A stretch of 64,000 nt of DNA from Bacillus mesophilus (GTDB lineage: Bacteria > Bacillota > Bacilli > Bacillales > SA4): positions 310,001 to 374,000 of the forward strand of contig NZ_JAAIWM010000002.1 of assembly GCF_011008845.1 (NCBI RefSeq). Reading direction: 5' to 3'. A model generated the notes under the pieces. That model saw only the letters and a list, made by a program, of their open reading frames with translations. It was not told the DNA's origin and searched no databases. This document shows, in pieces, positions 62,736-64,000 of the stretch. A program made the translations under genes and the position numbers. The first letter of the stretch is position 1, and every line of letters starts with the position of its first letter.

Positions 62736-63851
62736 TTACCCTCTAACATTTACTACTTTATCGGACTTAGTTCCGGGATAGCTTTTAGCAGATTCTTCTC
62801 CTTTTAACACTCGAAGTGCCCCCTCCGCTAATGCCTGTAATTCATTTTCTCCCGGTTGAACTATTACATCAGCTATCCACTTAACGCGGTCAGTAATACT
62901 GTTAACAAATTCTTTTCCGTACGCTAGACCACCAGTTAGTATGATTCGGTCAACCTTTCCATAAAGAACTGCTGCTGCTGAACCAATCTCTTTTGCAACC
63001 TGATAGGCCATAGCATCATAAACTAACTTCGCTTTTTCGTTACCAGATGATATCATATCCTCAACTTTTACCGCGTCATTTGTACCTAGATAGCCAACAA
63101 GACCACCTTGACCAACAAGTTTTTTCATTACTTCATCGCGGTAATACTCACCAGAGAAGCACATTGAGACCAGATCTCCCGCAGGAACTGTGCCGGCACG
63201 CTCTGGACTAAACGGACCGTCACCATGCAAACCATTGTTTACATCAATTACTCTCCCGTTTTGATGAGCACCAACCGTTATACCTCCACCCATATGAGTC
63301 ACAATTAAACTCAGTTCTTCATATGGCTTACCGATACTTTTTGCAACTCGACGAGCAACTGCCTTTTGATTTAAGGCGTGAAAGATGCTTTTTCGCTCAA
63401 TCTCAGCAACGCCAGAAATTCTAGCTATCTCGTCTAATTCATCTACTACTACAGGGTCAACTATAAACGAAGGTATATTTAATCCTGAAGCAATCTCAAA
63501 GGCAATAATTCCTCCAAGATTTGAAGCATGTTGGCCCGAGTACCCTTTTTTAAGATCTTCGAGCATTTGCTCATTCACATCATATGTGCCACCTTCAATA
63601 GGGCGAAGCAGGCCTCCCCGACCACAAACTGCATGTAGTTTAGAAGAATTAATACCTTCATGATCCAGTGCTTCAAGTATCGTCTGCTTTCTAAATTCAT
63701 ACTGATCAATAATAGAAGCAAAAGTAGAAATATAATCTGCATCGTGTCGGATCGTCTTTTCGAATATTGAAACTTCATCAGAAAAGACGCCAATCTTAGT
63801 GGAAGTTGAACCTGGATTTATAACTAAAATGCGGTATTCTCTTTCTTGCAA
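62736..63851 (-). CDS. buk: Butyrate kinase
   Basis: A 371-residue acetokinase-family enzyme that makes ATP and a short or branched acid from the acyl phosphate. The N-terminal [14 protein letters not shown] phosphate loop (about residues 10-23), [30 protein letters not shown] and [12 protein letters not shown] motifs are typical. With a phosphotransacylase (Ptb, presumed just beyond the window) it recovers energy from branched acyl-CoA. GGAGG lies eight bases before the TTG start. Confidence 0.94.
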   Translation of the reverse strand: MQEREYRILVINPGSTSTKIGVFSDEVSIFEKTIRHDADYISTFASIIDQYEFRKQTILEALDHEGINSSKLHAVCGRGGLLRPIEGGTYDVNEQMLEDLKKGYSGQHASNLGGIIAFEIASGLNIPSFIVDPVVVDELDEIARISGVAEIERKSIFHALNQKAVARRVAKSIGKPYEELSLIVTHMGGGITVGAHQNGRVIDVNNGLHGDGPFSPERAGTVPAGDLVSMCFSGEYYRDEVMKKLVGQGGLVGYLGTNDAVKVEDMISSGNEKAKLVYDAMAYQVAKEIGSAAAVLYGKVDRIILTGGLAYGKEFVNSITDRVKWIADVIVQPGENELQALAEGALRVLKGEESAKSYPGTKSDKVVNVRG

Positions 63852-63932
63852 AATCTAAACCTCCAATAGAGGTAGGTAGGCATTAAGCATTTCACCTAAC
63901 TTCTCTCTTGTTGTTAATAGCATTAGATCGTA

Positions 63933-64000
63933 TTATCTCCCAAGTCGACGACTTAAAATATGACGACCATTTTGTAAAAATTGGCTTCTTGAATTTTTCA
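63933..64000 (-). CDS. bcd: Leucine dehydrogenase, C-terminal end (partial)
   Basis: Only the last 21 codons are present: KNSRSQFLQNGRHILSRR and then LGR. This closely fits the C-terminus of Bacillus leucine dehydrogenases. It deaminates Leu, Ile and Val to the keto acids used by the Bkd complex. The gene runs off the window edge; buk follows after 81 bases, the order of B. subtilis bcd-buk-lpdV. Confidence 0.85.
   Translation of the reverse strand, partial: KNSRSQFLQNGRHILSRRLGR

Overview
The window looks like the chromosome of a Bacillus-related endospore former (Bacillaceae). It is AT-rich, uses strong AGGAGG-type ribosome binding sites and many rho-independent terminators. Its gene order follows the B. 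subtilis bkd/yqi/yqj neighbourhood: bcd-buk-lpdV-bkdAA-bkdAB-bkdB, brxB, yqjA, yqjC-yqjD-yqjE, polymerase IV, rnz, namA (yqjM), yqjN, yqjP, yqjQ. Sporulation-type small proteins (two YjcZ-like, one GerPA/GerPF-like) support this. No rRNA, tRNA, CRISPR array, intact IS element or prophage was found.

Layout. 1-5.3 kb: a DUF3221-like lipoprotein, an exported protein, YqjQ, YqjP, a half-size MFS protein and an FAD oxidoreductase. 5.4-11.1 kb: MFS transporter, tyrosine phosphatase, YqjN, NamA, LysE-type exporter. 11.4-14.4 kb: RND efflux pump. 14.7-22.5 kb: acetyltransferase, an ECF sigma factor between two small membrane proteins, M42 peptidase, YjbQ, thioesterase, chemoreceptor. 22.6-26.4 kb: histidine phosphatase, RNase Z, Pol IV, CheW-like protein. 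26.6-35.9 kb: aldehyde dehydrogenase with DUF779 partner, small ORFs, RidA, LysM-NlpC/P60 hydrolase, radical SAM protein, HAD phosphatase, pentapeptide-repeat protein, cupin. 35.9-39.6 kb: YqjE, carboxylase beta subunit, methylmalonyl-CoA epimerase, and Prli42 divergently. 39.8-51.5 kb: CAP protein, second chemoreceptor, aldolase-like PLP enzyme, YeeN, small-protein clusters, EamA transporter, L,D-transpeptidase, YqjA. 51.6-64 kb: bacilliredoxin, the methylmalonyl-CoA mutase operon and the branched-chain keto acid dehydrogenase operon.

The metabolic theme of the right half is branched-chain amino acid breakdown. Bcd and the Bkd complex turn Val/Ile/Leu keto acids into acyl-CoAs, and Buk recovers ATP. 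Propionyl-CoA from Val/Ile can then pass through the carboxylase, the epimerase and the B12-dependent mutase to succinyl-CoA, with MeaB as mutase chaperone. The catalytic large mutase subunit carries an in-frame amber codon at 54211-54213, so this last step may be broken in the sequenced strain unless the base is an error.

The least explained material lies between genes. There are three dispersed hairpin-scaffold repeats with compensatory stem changes (32.65, 42.76 and 44.6 kb), two long palindromic elements (45.7 and 57.5 kb), one short MITE-like inverted repeat (39.6 kb), and two arrays of a TTG-containing motif spaced about 21 bp apart (11.2 and 25.8 kb). These are the best candidates for undescribed biology here; no clear new multi-gene system was seen.
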